Assembly (NCBI GenBank): GCA_963663375.1
Contig: OY760195.1
Location: 1,674,001-1,738,000, forward strand
DNA: 64,000 nt
Reading direction: 5' to 3'
Source: JAYREN01 sp963663375
GTDB lineage: Bacteria; Acidobacteriota; Holophagae; Holophagales; Holophagaceae
Shown: one piece after another, positions 40,106 through 49,251 of the stretch
Layout of the letters: every line of letters begins with the position of its first letter
Position numbering within the stretch: position 1 is the stretch's first letter
Made by a program: the position numbers and the translations under genes
The notes under the pieces: generated by a model
The model's input: the letters and a program-made list of their open reading frames with translations, nothing else
Databases searched by the model: none
What the model was told of the DNA's origin: nothing

Positions 40106-42871
40106 ATGACACGTTCACGACACTTTCCTGACATTTTCGGTTTGGCGCTCTGCCTGGCGGCCGGATCCCTCTCCGCACAGACCACCGGCAGCCTGCAGGT
40201 GCGGATGCTGGATGCCAAGGGGAAGCCCCTGGCAGGCATTACGCTGCGGCTGGAATCCCTGGACCGTGCGGAGCGCCGGGAGCTGCGCACCGACGCCAAG
40301 GGGCTCGCCTCGTTGGCAGGGTTGATCCCGGGGCGCTACCAGATCCAGGATCAGACCATCCTGCTCAAGGCGGATGCCCGGGCCCAGATCACCCTCCACG
40401 GCGGCGAGGCCCAGGCCAGCGTCACCGTGGAAGACTCGCCCCTACGCACGGAGACCAGCAGCCTGGCGGTGCAGACCTCCTTCGACGCGGTGGACCTCCA
40501 GCGTCTGCCCTTCAGCCCCCAGCGCTACGTAGAGCACAGCTACCTGGCCCCGGGCATCTCCCCCTCGGGCAAGCCCGAACCCGTGGTACTGGGCTCCATG
40601 CTGGATGCCAATGCGTTCCTGGTGGATGGCATGTCCACCAACCTCAGCTCCAACGGCCGGTTTGGCGTGAATCTGAGCACGGAGATCCTGGAGAGCCAGA
40701 CCCTCACTACCGGCGGCCACAAGGCCGAGATCGCCTTCGCCTCCGGCGGCGTCTTTTCCATGGTCACCAAGAGCGGCGGCAATACGTTCCAGGGCGCGCT
40801 GTTCGGTAGCCGCATCTGGAGGGGCCTCAACAGCCGTCCCGATACGGGGAAGAGCAATTTCCCGGATGAACGCCCCACCGATGCCACTGCATGGGGTGTC
40901 TCGGTTTCCGGCCCCCTGGTCAAGGATCGCCTCTTCTTCTTCGGGGCCTTCAATCGCCAGCTGCTGAGCCTGGACTTCGAGAACGTCCAGCCCGTGGGCA
41001 CCCTGCCCCACCGGCGCAGCCAGGAGGAGGATCGATCCTACCGTTTCCTCAAGTTCACCTGGCTCGTCTCCGATGCCCATCGCCTCGAACTGGCCTGGAT
41101 CGGCGACCCGGTGACGCAGTTGAACTTCGATGCCGCTTACGACAGCGCGGTGAAGGATTTCCAGATGCCGAACCGCACCCGGGGCGGCAACAGTTTCATG
41201 CTGCACCATGTGGGCCAACTGGCCCCCAGCCTGACTCTGGAAAACACCCTGGGCGTGCACCGCACGGAGTTTGTGTGGTCCCCCGCCACTCCGCAGGCCG
41301 GGCCGAACCGCGCCCAGCTCGACGCCCCGGGCAACGAGAGTTTTGGGGCCTACGCCCAGGATCGCGAGGATCGCATCCGCAATTACACCTTCCGCAGTGA
41401 ACTTACCTGGACCCCCGGAGAACACGCCATCAAGGGTGGCTTCCAGGGGCTGCAATCCGAGTTCACCCAGGCCTACCTCCGCCCTAGCGGCGGCCTGTCC
41501 TTCCTGGACCGGGCTGCGGGTGGCGCCGGTCCGTCCGCAGGCGATATCACCGCCATCCGGACGGGCCTGTTGGCCCTCAACGGCAGCGATTTCGGCTATG
41601 CCGCCGGCGATAGCCTGCTCACCCCCAGCCCCGTCTCCACGCAGTTGGCCGGTGGCCGGGCCAGCTACCTCTATCAGCGCACCCTCGCGGACCTGGGCAG
41701 CTACGGCTCCCCGCTGACCCAGCGCGCCCTGGGGCTTTACATCCAGGATGACTGGCATCCCTCGCCCCACTGGACGCTGAACCTGGGGCTCCGGGCCGAC
41801 CGCGTTTCCCTGGACGGGGAGGATGGCCGCAACCTCTACAGCCAGACCCTCCTGAGTCCCCGCCTGGGCGCCTCCTGGGATCCCCAGGGCCATGGCCTCA
41901 CCCGCGTGTTCGGTTATTGGGGCCGGATCTACAGTCCCCCCGCCCCCGGCAACCTCACCGGCGGCGGCGCCGTGACCGGCGGCCCCGCCGTGGACAAGGC
42001 GGTGTGGATTCCCGGCCTGGGGGCCTGGCGCACCTGGCAGACCACCGGTACCCAGGGAGTGAAGAATGTCGCCCTGGGGGATCTGAAGGCGGCCCACACC
42101 GACCTCGCCCAACTGGGCCTGGAGCGGGTGCAGACAATTCCCGGCCTGGGGCGCTGGACCCTGGAAGCCGTACTCACCCGCAAGGAGGTGCGGGATCTCC
42201 TGGATACCTACAATCCCGCCTGGGGTTACCTGCCACAGCTGGATGCGCAGGCCAATGCCACCGCCGGAAAGAAGATCATCGCCAACCTGCCGGGCCTGAA
42301 GCGGACCTTCAACGGCTTCGACCTGACCGCCCACCGCCGCTTCGAGGGCGGCCACAGGCTCCAGATCAGCTATTCCCACGGCGATCTTCGAGGCAACAGT
42401 GAAGTGGGCAATGTGGCCAGCACCACCGGCAAGAATACGGGCTTCGCCCAGATCCCCAGCCTGCGCCAGGACTACCGCCTGTCTCAGTACGACGGCCCCC
42501 TCAATGAGTCCCTCTGTCACGCCTACAAGGCCTTCGGCAGCGCCGCGCTGCCCTGGGGCCTGGAACTTAGCGGCAGCTTTCTGCGCCGCTCGGGCCTACA
42601 CTACAGCGCCCTCACCAAGACCTCCGGCGATCTGGTGCTGGCGCCCGGTGCCAGCCGGGGCGCCTTCGAGATGCCCTGGGTCTCCAGCCTGGATCTTGCC
42701 CTGTCACACTCCTTCCGCGTCCAGGCCGTCACCTGGCGCACGACCCTGGAGTGCTACAACACCACCAACCAGCAGCCCATGACCGTCATCAACAACATCC
42801 AGGGCGCCTTTAGCACCGGCAACTACCAGCAGCCGCGGGTGTGGCAGGTGAGCGTGAGGGCGAGCTTCTAA
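40106..42871 (+). CDS. Oar-type TonB-dependent outer membrane receptor
   Basis: The protein of about 921 residues has a signal peptide (FGLALCLAAGSLSAQ). A carboxypeptidase-like regulatory beta domain follows at residues 28-95 (GSLQVRMLDAKGKPLAGITL), then a plug domain and a long beta-barrel ending VWQVSVRASF, with the terminal Phe needed for outer-membrane assembly. This layout is common in Acidobacteria and Myxobacteria (Oar). The ligand is unknown; carbohydrates, peptides and siderophores are all possible. No TonB box can be read with confidence. ATG 40106 is chosen as the start immediately before the signal peptide; the frame extends further upstream into repeat DNA. Confidence 0.86.
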   Translation: MTRSRHFPDIFGLALCLAAGSLSAQTTGSLQVRMLDAKGKPLAGITLRLESLDRAERRELRTDAKGLASLAGLIPGRYQIQDQTILLKADARAQITLHGGEAQASVTVEDSPLRTETSSLAVQTSFDAVDLQRLPFSPQRYVEHSYLAPGISPSGKPEPVVLGSMLDANAFLVDGMSTNLSSNGRFGVNLSTEILESQTLTTGGHKAEIAFASGGVFSMVTKSGGNTFQGALFGSRIWRGLNSRPDTGKSNFPDERPTDATAWGVSVSGPLVKDRLFFFGAFNRQLLSLDFENVQPVGTLPHRRSQEEDRSYRFLKFTWLVSDAHRLELAWIGDPVTQLNFDAAYDSAVKDFQMPNRTRGGNSFMLHHVGQLAPSLTLENTLGVHRTEFVWSPATPQAGPNRAQLDAPGNESFGAYAQDREDRIRNYTFRSELTWTPGEHAIKGGFQGLQSEFTQAYLRPSGGLSFLDRAAGGAGPSAGDITAIRTGLLALNGSDFGYAAGDSLLTPSPVSTQLAGGRASYLYQRTLADLGSYGSPLTQRALGLYIQDDWHPSPHWTLNLGLRADRVSLDGEDGRNLYSQTLLSPRLGASWDPQGHGLTRVFGYWGRIYSPPAPGNLTGGGAVTGGPAVDKAVWIPGLGAWRTWQTTGTQGVKNVALGDLKAAHTDLAQLGLERVQTIPGLGRWTLEAVLTRKEVRDLLDTYNPAWGYLPQLDAQANATAGKKIIANLPGLKRTFNGFDLTAHRRFEGGHRLQISYSHGDLRGNSEVGNVASTTGKNTGFAQIPSLRQDYRLSQYDGPLNESLCHAYKAFGSAALPWGLELSGSFLRRSGLHYSALTKTSGDLVLAPGASRGAFEMPWVSSLDLALSHSFRVQAVTWRTTLECYNTTNQQPMTVINNIQGAFSTGNYQQPRVWQVSVRASF

Positions 42872-42924
42872 GGAAAAATCACCGTTCATCACCGTTTATC
42901 ACCGGTAGAAAAGGTTTGGCGGTT

Positions 42925-43998
42925 TCAAGTTCCAAGTGCAACAGGCTTGGGTGGATTTGACCAGAAGGCCTGGAAATCAAAAGCGCCTTCTGGAAGGAAA
43001 AGCTCTGCGGGGCATTTCCACCCGAGGGATTTCCTCGGACGGACATTCAGGGTCCAGGCGATGGTATCGAGTTCATCCTGCGTGTAGACGCTCAGGTCTG
43101 AGCCCTTGGGCAAGTAGTCGCGGAGCAAGCCATTGGTGTTCTCGTTGATGCCGCGTTCCCAGGGGCTGTGCGGGTGGGCGAAGTAGACGGTCATGCCGGT
43201 CTCTTTGCTGAACAGCTCGTGGGCCGCCATCTCCCGCCCCTGGTCGTAGGTCAGGCTGCGCAGCATCTGGGAATCGATACGAGCGAGCACGCGAGAAAAG
43301 CTCTCGGCGGCACAGGCAGCCGTGGCGTGATCCATTTGGGCCAGGACGGTGAACAGGGTCTTGCGTTCAACCAGGGTACCGACCTGGGAGCGGTTGCGGG
43401 CGCCCTTGATGAGATCACCCTCCCAATGGCCGGGGACCAGGCGCTCGGAAACATCGACGGGACGTTCATCAATGCTGGTCATGTTCGGGATGAGGCCACG
43501 TCGGTCCTCCCCCCGCGCACGAGGTCTGCGGGTCTTGTGGGACTTCCGCAGCAAGGCAATGACCTCGGTGCGCAGCTCGCCTCTGGGCATCGCATAGATG
43601 GCGGAGTAGATCGTTTCATGGCTGATGCGCACAGGCTCTGGCATACGCGCGAGTGTGCCCCCCACCTGCTCAGGGGACAAGCCGCTGGCCAACCCTTCGA
43701 GGACGAGCCGCCACAACGGGGATCCCACCTCCAGCTTCCGTAGCACACGGGGTTTGGAGGCAAGCATCTTGGCCCTGGCCTGGGCGTTCTGGAGGCGGTA
43801 GCCGCCCGCGAGGGGCTGACGACCGCGCCTACGGGGACGAGTCGGAGCCTGCCAGTCGTTCCGATCAAGCTCCCGCTTGATGGTCGAAGCCGCGCGATTC
43901 AAGCCTCGGGCGATCCCCCGAGGCTTGAATCCCAACTCCAGCTTCGCCTGGATCATTGCTCGTTCCTCGCAACTCAGGTGTGTGTAATGTCTTCCCAT
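42925..43998 (-). CDS. IS30-family transposase, apparently intact
   Basis: The 357-residue transposase opens with the IS30 helix-turn-helix (YTHLSCEERAMIQAKLELG; TIKRELDRN). It has an intact DDE core: Asp in GHWEGDLIKGA, Asp in LTYDQGREM, Glu in ERGINENTNGLLRDY. The end PRKSLGWKCPAELF is also typical. IS30 enzymes cut and join the element at short or hairpin-like targets. The stop codon TGA is part of the left terminal repeat. No frameshift or truncation is seen, so the element could still be mobile. Confidence 0.93.
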   Translation of the reverse strand: MGRHYTHLSCEERAMIQAKLELGFKPRGIARGLNRAASTIKRELDRNDWQAPTRPRRRGRQPLAGGYRLQNAQARAKMLASKPRVLRKLEVGSPLWRLVLEGLASGLSPEQVGGTLARMPEPVRISHETIYSAIYAMPRGELRTEVIALLRKSHKTRRPRARGEDRRGLIPNMTSIDERPVDVSERLVPGHWEGDLIKGARNRSQVGTLVERKTLFTVLAQMDHATAACAAESFSRVLARIDSQMLRSLTYDQGREMAAHELFSKETGMTVYFAHPHSPWERGINENTNGLLRDYLPKGSDLSVYTQDELDTIAWTLNVRPRKSLGWKCPAELFLPEGAFDFQAFWSNPPKPVALGT

Positions 43999-44038
43999 GC
44001 ATCCATTCTTTCTGAGGAATGTTGCACTTGGGGATTGA
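42925..44038 (-). mobile_element. IS30-family insertion sequence
   Basis: TCAAGTTCCAAGTGCAACA at 42925-42943 is matched by its inverse at 44020-44038 (16 of 19 positions), giving the terminal inverted repeats of a 1.1-kb element with one transposase gene. The exact ends and the short target duplication cannot be fixed by eye. Confidence 0.82.
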
Positions 44039-44142
44039 GCGCGCCTTTTGAAACCGTAGATGAACGGTGATGAAAAACCAGGAAGGCCCTGCCCGAAGCC
44101 TCATGAACACGGAGCGCCGCGGGTTTGTTGGTGGCCAAAAGA

Positions 44143-44178
44143 AAAGCACCCCGGAAGCCGTGGCTCCCGGGGTGCTTT
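44143..44178 (-). terminator. Terminator of the cohesin-dockerin pair
   Basis: AAAGCACCCCGG (44143-44154) pairs with CCGGGGTGCTTT (44167-44178). On the minus strand it is followed by TTCTTTT and lies 15 nt after the lipoprotein stop. Confidence 0.85.
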
Positions 44179-44193
44179 CCGAGGTCGAGAGGA

Positions 44194-44775
44194 TCAATGG
44201 GCCGAGAGGGTTCCCGGCACCACCGTCACATCGGTAATCGTGCCATCCACGGCAATGATCCGGGCCATGGGGGAGGTCAGGGTCGTAGTACCCACGGGGG
44301 CTCCGGTCTTGAGATCCAGGGCCACCCGGGCCAGGACCCCATTCAGGGCCACCGGTACCGGCGAGACGATGCCCTTCTGCCCCAGGCCCGCCGTGAGCGT
44401 AGCCGTGGCCACCTTGCCCTTGATCCCGATGGGCACATTGCCGAGGGTGAACACATCCCCCTTCTGGATGTATTCCGCATCCGTACCGACCACCTTGGCC
44501 CAGGTAGCGCGGGTGGTGTCCACGGTGCAGGTGAAGGCGATGCCCGCGCCGCTGGGGGCGCCCACACCGGTCACATCCAGAACCAGATGTGTGGCGGTGC
44601 TCAGGGTGTCGTTCTTCACCAGGCGGTAGGTACCCGTGGTGGGATTGGTGTAGGCCAGGGCCGCGGCAGGAGGGACGGGTGCGGGTGCGGGCGTGCTACC
44701 CCCGCCACCGCAGGCGACAAGGATCAGCAGGGATGTGGCGGGAAATAGCGTGAGAGTTGCAGTTCGGAAGTTCAT
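44194..44775 (-). CDS. Cohesin-like domain lipoprotein
   Basis: The 193-residue protein has a lipoprotein signal peptide ending LLILVAC, then a GGGGS/Pro-Ala linker. A beta-sandwich of about 140 residues follows and resembles a cohesin: it closes with GVLARVALDLKTGAPVGTTT then TDVTVVPGTLSA, matching the GxLATxxFKV and VxNGTV strands of type I cohesins. It would sit at the outer membrane as a receptor for a dockerin. The adjacent upstream gene encodes a secreted protein with a dockerin, 14 nt away. Start 44775 is preferred (GGAA upstream); ATG 44787 is possible. The cohesin call is by pattern and should be tested. Confidence 0.62.
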   Translation of the reverse strand: MNFRTATLTLFPATSLLILVACGGGGSTPAPAPVPPAAALAYTNPTTGTYRLVKNDTLSTATHLVLDVTGVGAPSGAGIAFTCTVDTTRATWAKVVGTDAEYIQKGDVFTLGNVPIGIKGKVATATLTAGLGQKGIVSPVPVALNGVLARVALDLKTGAPVGTTTLTSPMARIIAVDGTITDVTVVPGTLSAH

Positions 44776-44789
44776 GGTGCGTTCCATCC

Positions 44790-47700
44790 TTAAAGGGCGC
44801 CAAGCAGGGCGGAAAGATCGGTGTCGTCGATTTGGCCATCGCTGTTGAAATCGGCCTTGGCGAGGTCGGCGGGGGCGGTGCTCCCGAACCGCTTCAACAG
44901 CTCGAGCAGATCGTAGGCATCCGTGGCGCCGTCCCCATTGATATTGAAGGAGGGCCCCGAGGTTGCCGTCGTGTTCACGATGAGGTTCACGTCATCCACC
45001 AGAAACATCGTGCCGACGGTACCGGGCTGGGTGCTGGTGAAGTAGACCCGCACGGTCTGGCCCGCATAGGCCTTGAGATCGATGGGCCCGACCTGGGCGT
45101 AGGAGCCATAGCCCGTTGTCGTGTTGTTGAAGGTGCTTGGGGTGGCGAGATCCACGGTTCCGTCTGCGTTCTTAATTTTCAGGCTCATGGTGTTGATCAC
45201 CGAACCTGTGCCAGCACCCGCGTCGTAGATCATCAACCAGTAGGTCAGATTGGCGCTGGTGGCATTGGCAGGGATGGCAACATTCTGGTAGGCGAAATCC
45301 GTGGTGGCTTGGGGCCAGTTGCCGATATAGAGGGCCCGGGCACCTTCGTGCACCCCGAGGGGGTCCTCCATGAACATGTAAGAACTGAACAGGGTCCAGC
45401 CTGTACCTGCGGGCGTGACTTCGATATCGGGATTCGCCAGCACCTGGATCGTATTGGGCGTCAAAGTAAGGGTGGCGGCATCGCTGTTGACGCTGCCGGC
45501 GGCATTGGAGGCCGTCAGGCGGAACTGCTTATTCGCGTCCGCGAGGGCGGGGTAGAACTGGTAGAGGTTCGTGGTGGCGCCCGGAATGTTGGTCCAGGTG
45601 CTGCCGTTGGGAGAACTCTGCCACTGGTAGGTGGGGCTGGGGGCGGCCGTCGCCGTCCCGGTGAAGTCGGCCCTCAGGCCCGCGATCTGGGTGACATTGG
45701 CGGGTTGCTGGGTGAAGGCGGGCAGGGTCGCCGCGGACACGGTGAGGATTGCAGGGTTGCTGGTCACGGAGCCCACGGAGTTGGTCGCAATGACCCGGAA
45801 ACCCTTGCCGTTGTCGGCGCTCTGGGCCGCCGGGAGCGTGTAGGTGCTACCTGTACCATTGGTTGTGATGTTCGACCAGTTGGTCGCATCGGTGGAGACC
45901 TGCCACTGGAAGGTGGGAGCGGGAAGCCCCACGGCCACTGCGCTGACCGCGCCCGTGCCACCCACGAAAAGGTTCAGGTTTTGAGGCTGGGAAGAGAACT
46001 TGGGGAGGTAGTTGGCCGTAACTCCCTGCATTTCCCACACCCCGCGCCCATGGGTGCCGATGCGCATGAAGGTGCCGTCGGGGGCGATGTAGATGTCCCG
46101 CACGGACACCAGGGGCAGGCCCGTGCCGAAGCGGGCCCAGGTGGCGCCGGAATCCGTGGAGCGGTAGAGGCCGAGATCGGTCCCCGCGTACACCGTGGTG
46201 TGATCGATGGGATCGACCTTGACCATGTGCACCGGCACACCGAAGGGGAAGCCGTTGCTGACATCCACCGCGGTCCAGGCGGCGCCGCCGTTGATGGATT
46301 TCCAGATATGGCTCTTCGTGGCGGAATTGAAGGCCACCGAGGAAGCGTACAGGGTCTGGGGATCCGCCGTGTCGAAGGCCACGCAGGCCATGTAGGCATT
46401 GGTGGCGCTGTTGGGGAAGGCGGTACCCGCCACCATGGTCCAGCTCGTGCCATTGGTGGTGATCCCTACTCCGCTGCGGAACGTCACGGCCACATGATTG
46501 GGCGTCAGGGACGAAGCCACGATATTCCGGATGGCGCTGGCGAAGGTCAGCCCGGTGGTGGGCATGGCCGTCCAGTTGGCCCCGAAGTCCGTAGACACAT
46601 AGGGCACGGTGTTGGTGTAGGTGTAGACCCGGTTTCCCGTGGGATCCGACATGTCCTGGGCCATCCGGGTAAAGAAGGGAGCATCTGCATCACTGCCCGC
46701 CGCGGCGATACCGGCGACATCGTCCCAGTTGGCGCCCCCATCGACCGTGCGCTGGATGACGGTGGTGTAGAGGGAGCCCAGCATCTTGTCGCCATCGTAG
46801 GGATGGATCAGGCAGCCGAAGCCATCGCCACCGATTTGCTTATCATAGCTTTGGGTGGCTACGCCGGATTCCGTGCGCAGGCGGGTGCCCTGATCCTGGA
46901 GGCCCACGATCACCCGATCCTTCGCCCCGGCGGGGGTGGTGGCGGTGGTGGAGCCCACGTGGTACACCAGCTGAGTGGTGATGTTGCGGTTGCGCCGGTT
47001 ATCGATGAAGGTGGGGTCGGAGGCGACCCCACCCGAACCGGTGGGGATGGTGGCGATATCCGGGTTCCGCAGCACGGACAGGCCGCCATCGGTGCCCACG
47101 TAGAGAGTCTTGGCACCGTTGGGGGCCCAGGCATGCACGTGGAAATCCGCGTGCATGTAGTGGCGGTCACCGCCCATCCACTGGGTCATGCGCGACCAGC
47201 TAGTCCCCCCATTGAGGGAGCGGTACAGGGAGAGGTTGGTACCCACGAAGACCGTGTTCACGTTGGCGGGATCCACGGCGATCATGTGGTTGTAGCCCGC
47301 CTGGCCGCCATCGCCATTTCCCGCGTTGAACAGGTCGGTGCTGCCCAGCCACGCCCAGGTGCGGCCATTGTCCGTGGACTTCATGATGCCCTGCTGGAAG
47401 CCGTAATTGCCGTCCTCAAACAGGCCGTACACCGTGGTGCCGTTGGCCGCCAGGGCGATACGGCCGAAGCCGTAGTTCGTCAGGGCGGTGTCATAGGTCG
47501 CGACGGTCCAGGTGGCTCCGTTATCCGTGGAATAGGCCACCCCACCGGCGCTTCCCTGGAAGGACGCCACCAGATCCCCATTGGCCAGCTTCAGCACGTC
47601 CCAGCCCATGGCCGAGGCCAGAGGACCGGTGGTGATCCGCGCGAAGGTGGCGCCCCCATCGGTGGAGCGGAACAGCCCCGCGTTGCCCGCCACGAAAATC

Positions 47701-48434
47701 ACATTGCCGGGCAGGGCCAGCACGGTCTTGACCCGGGTGGTGGCGCCCAGGGTGCCGCCCCGGGTCCAGCTGTCGCCCCCGTTGGTGCTGATGAAGAAAC
47801 CCCGGCCCTCGGCCGTGCTATCCGCCGAGCCGGGCTCCATGTCGCCCAGGGCCAGATACAGCGTATTGGCATCCTCGGGCTTGAAGGCCGCGCCCCCCAC
47901 GGATAGGTTGCCCGCGGTGCTTCCCGCAGGAAGGGCATCGGTGAGCGGGGTCCAGATCCAGTCGCCGGAGGCGGCCACATCCGCGTTATCACAGCGCCAG
48001 AGCCCCCCACCGGCATAGCCGACATAGAGTCGACTGGTATTGGAGGGATGGGGCAGGATGACCGTGGGGCGGCCCGTGTCCGCGATATTGGCATCAGGTT
48101 TGTAGAGCTGGGCCTGTCCCCGGCTGGGACCGATGTTGACCCAGGCGCTCTCGGGAATGCCTGCCATCCGGAGGCCCGCGCGATGGGCCCTGGTCCCGGG
48201 GATCAGACTCTCCCAGCGCTGCAGCTCCTGGTCCGCGACCCGGGCCTTGAAGTCCAGGTACTCCGGCGTGGCGGGACCGCCAAACATTTCTAGGTTGGCC
48301 TTGGCCCTCAGGTCGGCCCGGTCGGACTCCCTTTTGACCTGCTTGGTGGGGGCCTTGGCCTCTGCAGTGGAAAGGGATGCAAGCAGGAGCGTGAGGACGC
48401 CCAAGGCCAGTCTGCGGGTTGAAAGGGGTCGCAT
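44790..48434 (-). CDS. Large secreted Asp-box protein with Ig-like domains and C-terminal dockerin
   Basis: The 1214-residue protein has a signal peptide (LALGVLTLLLASLSTAEA). A long beta-propeller region to about residue 840 carries many Asp-box repeats (STNGGDSW, STDGGATF, STDNGATW, STDNGRTW, STDSGATW), as in sortilin-type and glycosidase propellers. Two Ig-like domains follow (TFQWQVSTDATNW; TYQWQSSPNGSTW), then a beta-sandwich. The last 52 residues are a type I dockerin with two calcium loops, NINGDGATDAYD and DFNSDGQIDDTD. No catalytic residues can be assigned, so it may be an adhesin, glycan-binding or glycoside-cleaving protein. The cohesin-like lipoprotein follows in the same transcript. 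Confidence 0.82.
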   Translation of the reverse strand: MRPLSTRRLALGVLTLLLASLSTAEAKAPTKQVKRESDRADLRAKANLEMFGGPATPEYLDFKARVADQELQRWESLIPGTRAHRAGLRMAGIPESAWVNIGPSRGQAQLYKPDANIADTGRPTVILPHPSNTSRLYVGYAGGGLWRCDNADVAASGDWIWTPLTDALPAGSTAGNLSVGGAAFKPEDANTLYLALGDMEPGSADSTAEGRGFFISTNGGDSWTRGGTLGATTRVKTVLALPGNVIFVAGNAGLFRSTDGGATFARITTGPLASAMGWDVLKLANGDLVASFQGSAGGVAYSTDNGATWTVATYDTALTNYGFGRIALAANGTTVYGLFEDGNYGFQQGIMKSTDNGRTWAWLGSTDLFNAGNGDGGQAGYNHMIAVDPANVNTVFVGTNLSLYRSLNGGTSWSRMTQWMGGDRHYMHADFHVHAWAPNGAKTLYVGTDGGLSVLRNPDIATIPTGSGGVASDPTFIDNRRNRNITTQLVYHVGSTTATTPAGAKDRVIVGLQDQGTRLRTESGVATQSYDKQIGGDGFGCLIHPYDGDKMLGSLYTTVIQRTVDGGANWDDVAGIAAAGSDADAPFFTRMAQDMSDPTGNRVYTYTNTVPYVSTDFGANWTAMPTTGLTFASAIRNIVASSLTPNHVAVTFRSGVGITTNGTSWTMVAGTAFPNSATNAYMACVAFDTADPQTLYASSVAFNSATKSHIWKSINGGAAWTAVDVSNGFPFGVPVHMVKVDPIDHTTVYAGTDLGLYRSTDSGATWARFGTGLPLVSVRDIYIAPDGTFMRIGTHGRGVWEMQGVTANYLPKFSSQPQNLNLFVGGTGAVSAVAVGLPAPTFQWQVSTDATNWSNITTNGTGSTYTLPAAQSADNGKGFRVIATNSVGSVTSNPAILTVSAATLPAFTQQPANVTQIAGLRADFTGTATAAPSPTYQWQSSPNGSTWTNIPGATTNLYQFYPALADANKQFRLTASNAAGSVNSDAATLTLTPNTIQVLANPDIEVTPAGTGWTLFSSYMFMEDPLGVHEGARALYIGNWPQATTDFAYQNVAIPANATSANLTYWLMIYDAGAGTGSVINTMSLKIKNADGTVDLATPSTFNNTTTGYGSYAQVGPIDLKAYAGQTVRVYFTSTQPGTVGTMFLVDDVNLIVNTTATSGPSFNINGDGATDAYDLLELLKRFGSTAPADLAKADFNSDGQIDDTDLSALLGAL

Positions 48435-48725
48435 TCACGCCTCCAGAAGCGGGGGGCCATCTGTGACGGATGGCAAGGAACAGGTCCATGCGGGACCAAG
48501 GATGACAAGGAAAAAACAAGCCCAGGATACCACGGGGGGTGGTGCCGACTCCGCAAGGGGCCAGGGCGGGGAGGCGGGCAAGGAAGTATAGGGTCGGAAT
48601 CCCTCCACCGTGCCCCGGTGGCCAAGCACTTTTCGCCCGACGATGCAGGTCCTAGGCCAACGGCAGGAGCGGCCCCCGGCCCGATGTCGGGGTGGTTCAG
48701 TCCAGAGAGGGCGGCACCGGATGGC
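48435..48725. other. Promoter region of the dockerin gene
   Basis: About 290 nt of gene-free, GC-rich DNA lie between the dockerin gene and the secreted unknown at 48726. A purine-rich CTGGAGGCGTGA precedes ATG 48434. I looked for a c-di-GMP or other riboswitch core here and did not find one. Confidence 0.4.
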
Positions 48726-49190
48726 TTATTGCTGGAATTCGACCTGCCCCGGTCGCCTTCCGTTTCCCGGCAAGGCGTGCTCAAGGACCCTGGAGGAGGC
48801 CCAGCCCCGGTGGCGAGCCCCCCAGCGGACCTCCACCACGATGCGGTCCTCTGCCTCGGGCGTGGCCGGCCAGACCCCCTGTAGCACCCAGGTCCCGGCC
48901 TTCTCGGTGGTGGCCGTGTGCTCCAGGGCGAGGTTCTTCTTCAAGGCGGGGAACTTGGCCCCTGGCTTGTCCAGCGTGGGGAAATCGCCGATCTTCACGC
49001 GCCAGACCCGGAATTCGGGTCGAGCGGGGCATTTGCCCATCAGATCGACCCCCACCGCAAAGTGGGCCGCCGGGGCAGGGCCCCTTGGTTCGATTCCCGA
49101 GCCCCAGGTCACCGCGGCATTGGAGAGTTGGACCCGCGGCGGCAGTCCCGCCAGCAGGGGAAGGGTGAGGAAAGGGAGGAGCCAGCGCAT
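48726..49190 (-). CDS. Small secreted protein of unknown function
   Basis: The 154-residue protein begins with a signal peptide (MRWLLPFLTLPLLAGLPP) and then forms a beta-rich domain of unrecognised family with one later Cys. It is 61 nt downstream of the haem membrane protein gene on the same strand and is probably in its operon. A periplasmic accessory role beside a c-type/P460-like protein is possible but not shown by the sequence. Translation of ATG 49190 is preceded by a modest AGGATC site. Confidence 0.55.
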   Translation of the reverse strand: MRWLLPFLTLPLLAGLPPRVQLSNAAVTWGSGIEPRGPAPAAHFAVGVDLMGKCPARPEFRVWRVKIGDFPTLDKPGAKFPALKKNLALEHTATTEKAGTWVLQGVWPATPEAEDRIVVEVRWGARHRGWASSRVLEHALPGNGRRPGQVEFQQ

Positions 49191-49251
49191 GGGAAGATCC
49201 TATCCAGTCTGAGGCGTGGGAGGCAGGAATATCCCCCGGAGCCAAGGTCCC

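Larger units (their letters stand above)
42879..44072. repeat. ATCACCGTTCATCACCG-type inverted repeat interrupted by IS30
   Basis: ATCACCGTTCATCACCG plus TTTATCACCGGTAG lies at 42879-42909. Its inverse, ACCGTAGATGAACGGTGATG, is at 44053-44072. The IS30-family element lies between the two arms, so the insertion probably went into the middle of a pre-existing hairpin repeat of the same design as those at 6251 and 18131. Confidence 0.6.

Noticed and set aside
44757..47906. Open frame of 1049 codons on the plus strand across the dockerin gene
   Set aside because: It is antisense to a protein with clear Asp-box, Ig-like and dockerin motifs; its composition is the Gly/His/Arg-rich pattern of a shadow frame in GC-rich DNA.
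48435..48725. c-di-GMP or c-AMP-GMP riboswitch before the dockerin gene
   Set aside because: GAAA-containing segments recall the GEMM fold but the conserved core and tetraloop receptor are not present on either strand.
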